NCBI GenBank assembly: GCA_964639225.1
Contig: CAZXCK010000007.1
Location: 5,800-69,799, forward strand
Length of the DNA stretch: 64,000 nt
Reading direction: 5' to 3'
Source of the DNA: CAZXCK01 sp964639225
GTDB taxonomy: Bacteria; Chloroflexota; Anaerolineae; Aggregatilineales; Phototrophicaceae
The position numbers and the translations under genes are program-made. The first letter of the stretch is position 1. Every line of letters starts with the position of its first letter. Below, one piece after another: positions 1 to 8,573 of the stretch. The notes beneath the pieces are model-generated. The model had not been told where the DNA came from. It searched no databases and was given only the letters and a program-made list of their open reading frames with translations.

Positions 1-1
1 G

Positions 2-22
2 AAAGAGCTTCTGGCTCATTAA
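2..22 (+). CDS. 3' end of an upstream gene (partial)
   Basis: The frame beginning at base 2 reads six codons (KELLAH) and stops with TAA at 20-22, just before a strong stem-loop. This is what the tail of a gene entering from the left would look like. Too little is present to name it, and chance is possible. Confidence 0.3.
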   Translation, partial: KELLAH

Positions 23-35
23 GCGAATCGCGTCG

Positions 36-69
36 GTGTGTCCGGGGGTTGGACCATCCCCGGACACAC
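36..69 (+). terminator. 12-bp perfect stem-loop upstream of xylA
   Basis: The arms at 36-47 (GTGTGTCCGGGG) and 58-69 (CCCCGGACACAC) pair perfectly around a 10-nt loop. No T-run follows, so it may be an imperfect terminator for the gene entering from the left or an mRNA-stabilising structure. Confidence 0.5.
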
Positions 70-148
70 GATCATCGCAGGCTTACAGCGCAACACGAAC
101 AACTAACTGAAATGCCAAACACATCCTGCCACGAAGGAAGGTTTAATC

Positions 149-1315
149 ATGTCTGATTATCAACCCAAACCCGAACACAAATTCACATTCGGCCTGTGGA
201 CGGTGGGCAGCCCAGGGCGCGACCCGTTCGGCGAGCCAACTCGCTCGACAATCTCTCCGGCAGATATTGTTCGCCTGTTGGGCGAGGTCGGCGCGTGGGG
301 TGTCAACTTCCACGATAACGATCTCATCCCCATTGACGCCACCCCGTCTGAGGCAGAGCAGATCAAGAAGTCTTTCCGGCAGGCGCTGGACGAGACCGGC
401 CTTGTCGTGCCGATGGCCACCACCAATCTGTTCACGCATCCGGTTTTTAAGGACGGCGCTTTCACAGCCAATGATCCCCAGGTGCGCGCCTATGCCCTGC
501 AAAAGACCATGAACGCCATCGACCTCGGCGTAGAGATGGGCGCCAAAGTGTATGTGTTCTGGGGTGGACGCGAAGGTGTGGAAACCGACGTCACCAAGGC
601 CGCGCTCGACTCCGAGAAGCGCTTCCGCGATGCCATCAATTTCCTGTGCGACTACGTCAAAGACCAGGGCTACGATCTCAAATTCGCCCTTGAACCTAAG
701 CCTAACGAACCACGCGGCGACATTTACCTGCCGACAGTGGGCGCGCTGCTGGCCTTCATCAACACACTCGATGACCCGGATATGGTCGGTGTGAATCCAG
801 AAGTCGCCCATGAACACATGGCCGGCCTCAACTTTATGCACGCCGTCGCCCAGGCTTACAGCGCCGGCAAGTTGTTCCATATCGACCTCAACGACCAGAT
901 GTTTGGCCGCTACGACCAGGACTTCCGCTTCGGTTCGGCTATGGTCAAGCAGGCATTCTTCCTGGTAAAATTCCTTGAGGATGTTGGCTACGACAACCCG
1001 CGCCACTTCGACGCCCATGCTTATCGCACCTCCAATTACGAGGATGTCAAAGCCTTTGCGCGGGGCTGCATGCGGAACTATCTCATCCTGAAGGAAAAAG
1101 CGCAGCGCTTCAACGCCGACTCCGAAATCCAGGCGCTGCTTCAGGCAATCAACGCCGATGACGGCACGTTCGATTATCTCAAGGGCGGCTACAGCCGCGA
1201 TAAGGCCCAGCGCCTGCGCGAAACCTCGTTCGACCGCGACGCCCTCGGCACCCGCGACCTGCCCTACGAACAACTGGACCAGCTCACTATCGAGCTGCTG
1301 CTCGGCGTGCGTTAA
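149..1315 (+). CDS. xylA: xylose isomerase, class II (actinobacterial type)
   Basis: Interconverts D-xylose and D-xylulose (and glucose/fructose) in the cytoplasm using two divalent metals. The 388-aa length is that of the short class II enzymes such as the Streptomyces one. Active-site residues are all visible: H55 and D58 (FHDND), E182 and K184 (LEPKP), E218 and H221 (NPEVAHEH), D246 (HIDLN), D256 and D258 (YDQD), and D288 (FDAH). ATG at 149 follows AAGGAAGG. No xylulokinase lies nearby, so xylulose must be phosphorylated by an enzyme encoded elsewhere. A stem-loop follows the gene. Confidence 0.95.
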   Translation: MSDYQPKPEHKFTFGLWTVGSPGRDPFGEPTRSTISPADIVRLLGEVGAWGVNFHDNDLIPIDATPSEAEQIKKSFRQALDETGLVVPMATTNLFTHPVFKDGAFTANDPQVRAYALQKTMNAIDLGVEMGAKVYVFWGGREGVETDVTKAALDSEKRFRDAINFLCDYVKDQGYDLKFALEPKPNEPRGDIYLPTVGALLAFINTLDDPDMVGVNPEVAHEHMAGLNFMHAVAQAYSAGKLFHIDLNDQMFGRYDQDFRFGSAMVKQAFFLVKFLEDVGYDNPRHFDAHAYRTSNYEDVKAFARGCMRNYLILKEKAQRFNADSEIQALLQAINADDGTFDYLKGGYSRDKAQRLRETSFDRDALGTRDLPYEQLDQLTIELLLGVR

Positions 1316-1349
1316 CCAACACCAATCGTCGATAAACCGGCACCATTGG

Positions 1350-1382
1350 GCGAACTCAGCACAACACCTGTGTTGAGTTCGC
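1350..1382 (+). terminator. stem-loop after xylA
   Basis: GCGAACTCA (1350-1358) pairs perfectly with TGAGTTCGC (1374-1382). There is no clear U-tract, so it may only partly terminate xylA transcription or protect its 3' end. Confidence 0.4.
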
Positions 1383-1421
1383 TCGCACCTCACCCGCCGG
1401 TAATATTTCTGGAGGCAACAG

Positions 1422-2780
1422 ATGACAAAACGAACAGGCAAGGAATTGCTTCTGGCAACTCTGCGCCACGAACCTGTAGATGCCGTGCCCTGGCTGCCTT
1501 TCGCGGGCGTCCACGCGGGCAAACTCAAAAATTACGACGCCACCGAAGTTCTCACCGACGGCGACAAACTCTTTGAATCTCTGCTGGAAGTCAACCGGGT
1601 TTACGACCCAGACGGCCAGCCGGTGCTGTTCGATCTGCAGGTCGAAGCCGAAATCCTGGGCTGTGATCTGGTGTGGGCCAAAAAAGCGCCGCCGTCGGTG
1701 GCCACGCATCCGCTGGCCGGTGACATGACCATCCCGGACAAGCTGCCAGAGAAAACCGATGGCAGGCTGCCCATGATCCTCGATGTGATGGCCCGCATGA
1801 AACTGGCTGTCGGTGATGACACCGCGCTCTACGGCCTGGTCTGCGGACCGCTGACACTGGCTTCGCACCTACGCGGCACCGAGATTTTCATGGATATGAT
1901 GCTCAACGCCGATCCGCTGCACCGTCTGCTGGCTTATACCTGCGATGTGACCAAACGTATGATCGAATTCTATGTCGAGGCCGGCATGGACGTTATCGCG
2001 GTTGTGGACCCGCTGGTTTCTCAGGTGGGACCGAGGCACTTTGAGCAATTCCTCAGCGAACCGTTCAAAGATGTCTTCGACCACATCCGGGCGCTGGGCG
2101 CGTTCTCGTCATTCTTCGTGTGCGGCGACGCCACCAAAAACATCGAGATTATGTGCCAGACCGGGCCAGACTCCATTGGCATTGACGAGAACATCAATCT
2201 CATGCAAGCCAAAGCCATCACCGATCAGTACAACGTGGTGATGGGCGGCAACATCCCGCTGACGACTGTCATGCTGATGGGTACCCAGCAGGACAACATG
2301 AAGTTCGCCCTCGACATTGTCGATTCGTACTCACCGCATAATCTGATCCTCGCGCCCGGCTGCGACATGCCATATGACGTGCCCATTGAGAATGTCATCG
2401 GCATCGTCGAGGCCATCCGCGACCCGGAACGCATCCGCGAAGTGCTGAAAAACTACGAGTCGCCGGAGCTGTTCGACATCGACGTTGAACTGCCGGATTA
2501 CGAAAACCTCGATTGCCCGCTGGTTGAGGTGTTCACCCTGGACTCCGAGACCTGCGCAGCCTGCACCTATATGTACGGCGCGGCCATGCGAGCCGTCAGC
2601 GAGTTGGGTACCCCGGTGAAGATTGTCGAATATAAGTTCACCGAGCGCGAAAACGTGGCCCGCTGCATGAAAATGGGCGTCACCAATCTACCCAGCATCT
2701 ACATCAATGGCCAGTTGAAATACTCATCCATCATTCCAAGCAACGACGAACTCCTGGCAGAAATTCGGCGCGCGATCTAA
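1422..2780 (+). CDS. UroD/MtaA-family protein fused to a thioredoxin-like domain
   Basis: The first ~345 residues match the uroporphyrinogen decarboxylase superfamily, in the branch holding corrinoid:thiol methyltransferases (MtaA/CmuA) rather than haem-pathway HemE. C234 (FFVCGD) and C314 (APGCDMPYD) sit where MtaA has its zinc Cys ligands, about 80 residues apart; the usual HxC histidine is Phe here (F232). The last ~85 residues form a thioredoxin/glutaredoxin-like domain with a C378-A-A-C381 motif and a cis-Pro-like TNLPS. The ATG follows GGAGG. CobW-type and cysteine-cluster genes follow. A corrinoid- or metal-linked methyl or thiol reaction is inferred; the substrate is unknown. Confidence 0.75.
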   Translation: MTKRTGKELLLATLRHEPVDAVPWLPFAGVHAGKLKNYDATEVLTDGDKLFESLLEVNRVYDPDGQPVLFDLQVEAEILGCDLVWAKKAPPSVATHPLAGDMTIPDKLPEKTDGRLPMILDVMARMKLAVGDDTALYGLVCGPLTLASHLRGTEIFMDMMLNADPLHRLLAYTCDVTKRMIEFYVEAGMDVIAVVDPLVSQVGPRHFEQFLSEPFKDVFDHIRALGAFSSFFVCGDATKNIEIMCQTGPDSIGIDENINLMQAKAITDQYNVVMGGNIPLTTVMLMGTQQDNMKFALDIVDSYSPHNLILAPGCDMPYDVPIENVIGIVEAIRDPERIREVLKNYESPELFDIDVELPDYENLDCPLVEVFTLDSETCAACTYMYGAAMRAVSELGTPVKIVEYKFTERENVARCMKMGVTNLPSIYINGQLKYSSIIPSNDELLAEIRRAI

Positions 2781-2859
2781 ACCCGTGCGACCAGTTCCGG
2801 GGTGGGCCATTGACGCACGCCCCGGACAGCAACCCGCAGGCTGAACAAGAGGTCATATC

Positions 2860-3933
2860 ATGAGACTGCATCTCGTCGGCGGATTTCTGGGCAGCGGCAA
2901 AACAACCGCCATCGCCAGCGCAGCCCGCCTGCTCATCGAACAGGGCCAGCGCGTAGGCGTCGTCACCAACGACCAGGGCAAATATCTGGTAGACACGGTT
3001 TTCATGAACCAACTCAACATCCCCGCTGTCGAGGTCAGCGGCGGCTGTTTCTGCTGCAACTACGACGACCTCGACGACCGTCTGCGCCAGCTCGAAGCGA
3101 CAGAGCAACCGGATGTGGTCTTTGCTGAGTCGGTCGGTTCCTGCGCCGATATTGTCGCCACCGTCGTTAAACCGCTGCTCGAACTCAGCCACGCACCAGC
3201 CAGCTTTTCCGTTTTCGCCGATGCCCGCCTGCTGCGCCAGAGGCTCCTCGACCGCCCGCTGCCCTTCAGTGACGACGTAATCTATATCTTCGACAAACAG
3301 ATCGAAGAGGCCGGGCTGCTGGTTATCAACAAAGTTGATCTGCTTACCGCAAACGAAGCTGAACATACGGCGCAGCTCGCGCAGCAGCGCTACCCGGACA
3401 AGGTCATCCGTCTGCAGAACACCCTGCGCGATGATAGTGTCACCGGTTGGCTCGATCTGCTGGCAGACGACGCCCTGCCGCTGCCACAAACCGCGCTCGA
3501 CATCGACTACGACCGCTACGGTGCTGGCGAAGCCGCCCTTGCCTGGCTCGACCAGGGCGTGCGCCTGGTTCTGCCCGGTGGCGATCTGCGCCCGGCGACG
3601 ATCACCGTCATTCAGGCGATTGTGGACCGTCTGCGCCAGCAACAGACACCGGTTGGCCATCTCAAGTTCCTGATTAACGGCCAGCAAAAGCCAGTCAAAA
3701 TCAGCTTTGTGACGCTCGACGATAACACCTGGCCGCAGCATATACCCAACCTGACCGGCGACGAGATCACACTGATGGTCAACGCGCGCGTACAACTCAA
3801 TGCGGAACGCCTGCGTGATCTGGTCAGTGACGCTGTCGCCGAGGCCCAGGCACAGTATGGCGGCACATTCGAGGCGCTGGATGTTGACTATTTTCACCCA
3901 GCCTATCCCCAGCCCACGCATCGCCGGACATAA
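2860..3933 (+). CDS. CobW/COG0523-family G3E GTPase
   Basis: P-loop GTPase of the CobW/UreG/HypB group, which deliver metals or cofactors to client enzymes. Visible motifs are the Walker A GGFLGSGKTT (residues 7-16), the family C-x-C-C metal motif at 63-66 (GGCFCC), and the NKVD guanine-specificity motif near residue 155. Its 357 aa include a C-terminal region after about residue 230 that is shorter and less typical than the CobW_C domain. It starts 79 nt after the UroD/MtaA-like gene and 4 nt before the cysteine-cluster gene, so the three are probably co-transcribed. Metal or corrinoid loading of the upstream protein is an inference. Confidence 0.85.
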   Translation: MRLHLVGGFLGSGKTTAIASAARLLIEQGQRVGVVTNDQGKYLVDTVFMNQLNIPAVEVSGGCFCCNYDDLDDRLRQLEATEQPDVVFAESVGSCADIVATVVKPLLELSHAPASFSVFADARLLRQRLLDRPLPFSDDVIYIFDKQIEEAGLLVINKVDLLTANEAEHTAQLAQQRYPDKVIRLQNTLRDDSVTGWLDLLADDALPLPQTALDIDYDRYGAGEAALAWLDQGVRLVLPGGDLRPATITVIQAIVDRLRQQQTPVGHLKFLINGQQKPVKISFVTLDDNTWPQHIPNLTGDEITLMVNARVQLNAERLRDLVSDAVAEAQAQYGGTFEALDVDYFHPAYPQPTHRRT

Positions 3934-3937
3934 GCAG

Positions 3938-4462
3938 ATGTTGTATCCACTCGTCACCAACCTGGATCAGATCCGCCAACTCGCTACCAAACGCCATGAC
4001 GATTTCGCCATCATGAAGTATCTGCTGCTGCGGCATGACGACCTGGACGACGCCGAACTTGACGGCGTTGTCCAGGCGCTCACCGACCGTGTTGCCGCCG
4101 CCATCGACTGCACCCAATGCGCTAACTGCTGCCGCACATTGGACGTGTACCTGACACCGGCTGACATCGAAATACTGGCGGCTCGCACCGACCGCAGTTA
4201 CGAGCAACTGCTGGCTGATGTCGTTGACTGCGACCTGGACGCCGACATCGGCGAGTGGGGACGCTTTCGCCATAGACCGTGCCATTATCTCGATGGCAAG
4301 TTGTGTTCGGTATACGCTCATCGCCCGGATTCCTGCCGGGCTTACCCCGTTCTGACGCCGGATTTTCGCTGGACACTGGACGATACCATCGAAGGCGCTG
4401 CAATGTGCCCCATCATCTATAACGTGCTGGCGATGATGACCGACATCGCCGACCGGCTCTGA
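3938..4462 (+). CDS. YkgJ-family cysteine-cluster protein
   Basis: A 174-aa cytoplasmic protein with the YkgJ/UPF0153 cysteine pattern: CTQCANCC near residues 48-55, then RPCHYLDGKLCSVY and RPDSCRAYP, and a late AAMCP cysteine. The family is thought to bind zinc or an iron-sulfur cluster; its biochemical role is unsettled. I chose the ATG at 3938, four bases after the GTPase stop, because an upstream start would overlap that gene in another frame. The tight linkage suggests a shared task with the GTPase and the UroD/MtaA-like protein. Confidence 0.8.
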   Translation: MLYPLVTNLDQIRQLATKRHDDFAIMKYLLLRHDDLDDAELDGVVQALTDRVAAAIDCTQCANCCRTLDVYLTPADIEILAARTDRSYEQLLADVVDCDLDADIGEWGRFRHRPCHYLDGKLCSVYAHRPDSCRAYPVLTPDFRWTLDDTIEGAAMCPIIYNVLAMMTDIADRL

Positions 4463-4587
4463 ACTCCAGAACCTCATCATTCTGTTGAGATGTCCCCAAC
4501 CAACCAATGATGATTCCGCTCCCGCGCTGCGTTATGATAATCTAAGAGAAACTCACAGGCCCCGCTGATTATCACCCCGGAGGTGAT

Positions 4588-5994
4588 ATGCCACGTTTCC
4601 GATCATTAAAGGTCCAGATGGCGTTCAATTCGATTCTGATCGCCACACTGACGGCTGTCATTGCCGTATGGCTGTTCGGTGTCAGCTTTGCCCAGTACAT
4701 GCAGAATGTCTCCATAGACGTTTATATGCGTTTCGCCATGAACACCATGGCAGCCTGGCAGGTCGGAGAAGCCACCGGCCAGCCCTATACCCAGGAATTC
4801 GGCCAGCCGGTTGGGTTTGGGCTGGTCGTCGCGCCAGATGGTGAAGTCGTCTTTACCGAAGGCGATACGTCGTGTGCAGCAGGTATGCAGCTCATCGACT
4901 GCTACCCGCAAGCGACCAGCCTCGAAGACGGCCAGCGGTTCATTACCACCAATGGCCAGCGATGGGGTCAGGTAGTGCTGCCGCTTACTCTCGGTCACCG
5001 TATCATCACCGAGCGCGGACCGTACAATCCGCAACTTGGGATCAATCTTGGCGACCGGTTGATTTACGGCAACCTGCCGTTTCTGCTGGCGGTGGCAGGG
5101 ACCATCGCCGTCATCTCTATTCCAGTGTCAATCGTGCTTTCGTCATTGTTTAACCGGCACTGGCTGCGGCGAGTCTCTCGCGTTACGCAGACCAGTCGAG
5201 CCTTTGCCGCTGGCGATTTCAGCGTCCGCGTTGACGACCGGCAGCAGGACGAGATCGGACTTCTGGCGCAGCAGTTTGACGACATGGCCGACACACTGGA
5301 ACAGAACATCGACACGTTGCGCGACCTGGTACAACAGAATGCACAGCTTACATCCCAGGTCGAACACCAGGCTGTGGAAAACGAACGCAGCCGGCTCTCT
5401 CGCGATCTGCACGACTCGCTGGCGCAGCGCCTGTTCAGCCTGTCATCAAATGCCGCCACGCTGCCCAGTCGCATCGAACGCGGCGACCCTGGCAGCACCG
5501 AACAGGCACGTTATATCGCCGAACTGGCCGAGGAAGCTCAACTCGATCTGCGCAGCATGATCGTCAATCTGCGCCCTGCCGGTAACTCCCGGCATGGCCT
5601 GGCAGATTCGCTCCACGACCTGTGCCGCGAATGGAGCAGGACAACCGGCATTCCTGCCGAATGTACGCTGGCGCTTTCCGGCAGTCACATCCCGGCGGGA
5701 CTGGAAGAGATTCTGTACCGTGTGACGCAGGAATCCCTTAACAACGTCGCCAAACATGCCCAGGCCAGCGAGGTGAACATCAGCCTGCTGGAAGGCCAGC
5801 ACCAGATCACCCTCAGCGTCACCGATAACGGACAGGGCTTCGATCCTGACCACGACGCTAAACCCGGCCATCTGGGTTTACTGGGTATGCGTGAGCGCAC
5901 CCGTTCGGTGGGGGGTGAGTTATTTATCGAAAGCGACTCCCAGCAGGGGACCACTCTGCGCGTGGTGTTGCCATTAAAGGAAATGGTGATGTGA
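4588..5994 (+). CDS. membrane sensor histidine kinase, NarX/HisKA_3 type
   Basis: A 468-aa kinase: N-terminal TM helix (about 12-35), an extracytoplasmic segment of about 120 residues, a second TM helix (about 160-185), HAMP (about 188-242), a coiled segment, HisKA_3 dimerisation domain with the phospho-acceptor H275 in SRDLHDSLAQ, and a C-terminal HATPase_c domain (DNGQGF; GLLGMRER). The start follows GGAGGTGAT. Its TGA overlaps the ATG of the response regulator by one base (TGATG), so translation is coupled. The sensed signal is not evident. Confidence 0.93.
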   Translation: MPRFRSLKVQMAFNSILIATLTAVIAVWLFGVSFAQYMQNVSIDVYMRFAMNTMAAWQVGEATGQPYTQEFGQPVGFGLVVAPDGEVVFTEGDTSCAAGMQLIDCYPQATSLEDGQRFITTNGQRWGQVVLPLTLGHRIITERGPYNPQLGINLGDRLIYGNLPFLLAVAGTIAVISIPVSIVLSSLFNRHWLRRVSRVTQTSRAFAAGDFSVRVDDRQQDEIGLLAQQFDDMADTLEQNIDTLRDLVQQNAQLTSQVEHQAVENERSRLSRDLHDSLAQRLFSLSSNAATLPSRIERGDPGSTEQARYIAELAEEAQLDLRSMIVNLRPAGNSRHGLADSLHDLCREWSRTTGIPAECTLALSGSHIPAGLEEILYRVTQESLNNVAKHAQASEVNISLLEGQHQITLSVTDNGQGFDPDHDAKPGHLGLLGMRERTRSVGGELFIESDSQQGTTLRVVLPLKEMVM

Positions 5995-6638
5995 TGGCAA
6001 AAATCAGCGTACTCATCGTAGACGATCATGCCATTGTCCGGCAGGGGCTGCGCCAACTGCTCGACGCCCAGCCCGATATCGAAGTCCTGGGCGAAGCAGC
6101 CGATGTGCCGATGGGCGTTCAACTGGCCCGCACCCTGGAACCCGACGTGATCCTGATGGACCTCATCATGCCGGAAATCGGCGGCGTTGAAGCCATCCGG
6201 CAGATTACCGAACTGCGGCTGCGCAGCCGGGCAATTGCGCTTACCTCGTCGCTGGATGATCATCTGATTAAAGAGGCGCTGCAAGCGGGCGCTCACGGCT
6301 ATCTGCTCAAGTCCAGCCGGGTCAACGATGTCGTGCAGGCGATCAAGCGTGTGGCTCAGGGGCAGAGCGTCCTCGACCCGGAAGCGGCATCCGTCCTTAT
6401 GCAGCAGACGCGCATGCACGATCCATTGGATACACTCACCGCCCGTGAACGCAATGTGTTCGACCAGCTTGCGCGTGGAAGCAGCAACAACGAAATTGCC
6501 AAATCGCTCAACATCTCGGAGATTACGGTACGCACGCATATCGCCAACCTGCTGGAGAAACTGTCACTACGGGACCGGACACAGGTCGTCATTTACGCCA
6601 TCAAGCGCGGCCTGGTGCAGATCGACGACCTGCCCTGA
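5994..6638 (+). CDS. NarL/LuxR-family response regulator
   Basis: A 214-aa two-domain regulator. The receiver domain has acidic D10-D11, phospho-acceptor D56 (LMDLIMP) and the conserved Lys of YLLKSS. The C-terminal LuxR helix-turn-helix starts at TARERNVFDQLARG and includes NNEIAKSLNISEITVRTHI. A GTG three bases earlier is possible, but the ATG overlapping the kinase stop is the natural start. It is the partner of the kinase. Targets are unknown; the YitT gene 135 nt downstream is the nearest candidate. Confidence 0.93.
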   Translation: MAKISVLIVDDHAIVRQGLRQLLDAQPDIEVLGEAADVPMGVQLARTLEPDVILMDLIMPEIGGVEAIRQITELRLRSRAIALTSSLDDHLIKEALQAGAHGYLLKSSRVNDVVQAIKRVAQGQSVLDPEAASVLMQQTRMHDPLDTLTARERNVFDQLARGSSNNEIAKSLNISEITVRTHIANLLEKLSLRDRTQVVIYAIKRGLVQIDDLP

Positions 6639-6773
6639 AATCGCGCAAATTCCGGCAGTCTGCCACGGCATGCTAGGCAGACAGGGCAGAATTGTGATAG
6701 CATGAAGGCGATTTAATCCATGGACAGGTACGGATCCCCATCCGAACCTGTTGTTTTTGTAAGAGAGTTGAAT

Positions 6774-7766
6774 ATGCCCTGGAAACGTATTCCAAGCGAT
6801 GCTGGAAACAGATGGTTAACCTATCTGATCGACACTGTGCTGCTGCTGGCCGGTTCACTGACCGGCGCGCTGTCGGTCATCGTATTTATGGCTCCATCCA
6901 ATATCGCCCCCGGCGGGGTCAGCGGCGTTGCAATTATCCTCAATTCGCTGTTGGGTGTGCCCATCGGCCTGATGATTTTCGTGCTTAACATTCCAATTTT
7001 AATCATCGGCTGGCGCATGCTGGGCGGGCGCAACGTCGTCGCCGGTACGGTTATCGCCGTCATTACCATGTCGCTGTTCATCGAAGTGCTGACACCCTAC
7101 GTCCCTGAAGATGGCGTCAGCGAAAACGTCCTGCTTAACGCCATCTTCGGCGGCATTCTGGGTGGCATCAGCGGCGGGTTCATCTTCCGCGCCGGAGCCA
7201 CCGCAGGCGGGACCGCCACTCTGGGACGCATCCTGCAACAGAGGTTCGGCATTCCGATTGCCAGCGCCGCCCTCTACACCGACAGCCTGGTGGTCCTTGC
7301 TGCCGGTATCGTGTTCGGATGGGAAGCGGCCATGTTCGCCATTGTAGCCCTGTTTACCTATGGGGCCGTCGCCGACTACGTCCTCGAAGGCCCCAGTGTC
7401 ATCCGCACGGTGACCATCATCACCAACAAACCGCGTGAGGTATCAACCCTGCTCATCAACGAGCTGCGGCGCGGCGTCACAGCCTGGCCTGGCCAGGGAA
7501 TGTACAGCGGACATCAGAACACCGTGTTGTTTATCACCATCATCCGCTCGCAGGTGGGCCTGCTGCGCCAACTCGTCGCCTCGGTGGACCCCGACGCCTT
7601 CATTGTCATCGGCCAGGGGCATGTAGCCTACGGCAAGGGCTTCAAACGTGTCAGCGGACCCATGCGGCGCCCGCCCAAACTACAACCAGGCCCGGTAAAA
7701 TTACAGGAAGATGTCAAAACGCTCCATACCACAACAGAGCCGGTTTCCAGTGAGCCGGAAGCCTGA
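6774..7766 (+). CDS. YitT family membrane protein (DUF161/DUF2179)
   Basis: A 330-aa integral membrane protein with about five or six hydrophobic helices in the first 200 residues (e.g. TVLLLAGSLTGALSV; GGVSGVAIILNSLLGVP; EAAMFAIVALFTYGAVADYV) and a soluble C-terminal DUF2179 domain (TIITNKPREVSTLLINE). The arrangement is that of the YitT/YpjC family, whose transport role is unknown. I prefer the ATG at 6774, preceded by AAGAGAG, over one 54 bases upstream. The tail after about residue 285 is proline-rich and hydrophilic. Confidence 0.85.
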   Translation: MPWKRIPSDAGNRWLTYLIDTVLLLAGSLTGALSVIVFMAPSNIAPGGVSGVAIILNSLLGVPIGLMIFVLNIPILIIGWRMLGGRNVVAGTVIAVITMSLFIEVLTPYVPEDGVSENVLLNAIFGGILGGISGGFIFRAGATAGGTATLGRILQQRFGIPIASAALYTDSLVVLAAGIVFGWEAAMFAIVALFTYGAVADYVLEGPSVIRTVTIITNKPREVSTLLINELRRGVTAWPGQGMYSGHQNTVLFITIIRSQVGLLRQLVASVDPDAFIVIGQGHVAYGKGFKRVSGPMRRPPKLQPGPVKLQEDVKTLHTTTEPVSSEPEA

Positions 7767-7820
7767 CTTGTGGAGTCGTTTGCTGCAATATTCTGACTTC
7801 TCATCAAAAAGGATTAAACG

Positions 7821-8573
7821 ATGTCCAGACCAATAGCGGTACAACTCTACAGCCTGCGGGATGCCATCCAGCAGGATTATGCCGACGTGCTGGAACAGAT
7901 CGCTGATGCCGGTTACGCCGGTGTCGAACTGATTCAGCAGTTCCCCGTGCCTCACCCCGAATCGGCGCGCCTGCTCGCCGACTTGGGTCTGCAGGCGACC
8001 AGTATTCACTGTCCGCTGCCGCTGGGCGACGACCAGGTACGTGTGCTGGATATGGCGGCGGCCTACGGCCTGAAACGGCTGGTTATACCCTGGCGTCCGG
8101 TTGAAGATTTCGAAACAGCGGACAGCATCAAAAGAACATGTGACGTGCTCAACGAGGCGGCGGCTGTCGCCACAGCTAACGGCCTGGAACTAGGCTATCA
8201 CAACCACTGGTGGGAGTGCTACACCGTCGACGGACGGCTTGCTTACCAAATTATGCTCGATCATCTGGACCCCAACATTTTCTTCGAGATCGACGCTTAC
8301 TGGGCGCAGACCGCAGGCGTTGATCCGATCGCTATGCTCCAGGAGTTGGGTCCACGCGCAACGCTGCTGCATGTCAAGGATGGCCCCGCAACTATTGAGG
8401 ACCCAATGGTAGCCGTCGGCCAGGGCAAAATGGATTACCATGCAATCATCCATGCCGCCCAGCATGTGGACTGGCTCATCGTCGAGCTGGATCGCTGCGC
8501 CACTGACATGATGACCGCCGTTGTCGAGAGTTACGACTATCTGACGAAAGCTGGGTTGGGCCATGGCCGCTGA
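7821..8573 (+). CDS. sugar phosphate isomerase/epimerase-like TIM-barrel protein
   Basis: A 250-aa protein of the xylose-isomerase-like/AP-endonuclease-2 TIM-barrel superfamily. Typical elements are GYAGVEL in strand 2, LGYHNHWWE with the metal-ligand region, FEIDAYWAQTAG, LLHVKDG and VGQGKMDY. Members isomerise or epimerise sugars and inosose, and some act as lyases on 3-keto-glycosides. Its end overlaps the start of the Gfo/Idh gene, so the pair is translationally coupled. This pairing is frequent in oxidative sugar and glycoside pathways. The substrate is not determinable here. Confidence 0.88.
   Translation: MSRPIAVQLYSLRDAIQQDYADVLEQIADAGYAGVELIQQFPVPHPESARLLADLGLQATSIHCPLPLGDDQVRVLDMAAAYGLKRLVIPWRPVEDFETADSIKRTCDVLNEAAAVATANGLELGYHNHWWECYTVDGRLAYQIMLDHLDPNIFFEIDAYWAQTAGVDPIAMLQELGPRATLLHVKDGPATIEDPMVAVGQGKMDYHAIIHAAQHVDWLIVELDRCATDMMTAVVESYDYLTKAGLGHGR

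Noticed and set aside
143..1528. Long antisense open frame (461 codons) over xylose isomerase
   Set aside because: It mirrors the codon bias of xylA on the other strand, has no recognisable domain or RBS, and xylA has every active-site residue.
3800..3937. Longer N-terminus for the cysteine-cluster protein
   Set aside because: It would overlap the GTPase gene in another frame; the ATG at 3938 gives normal 4-nt operon spacing.
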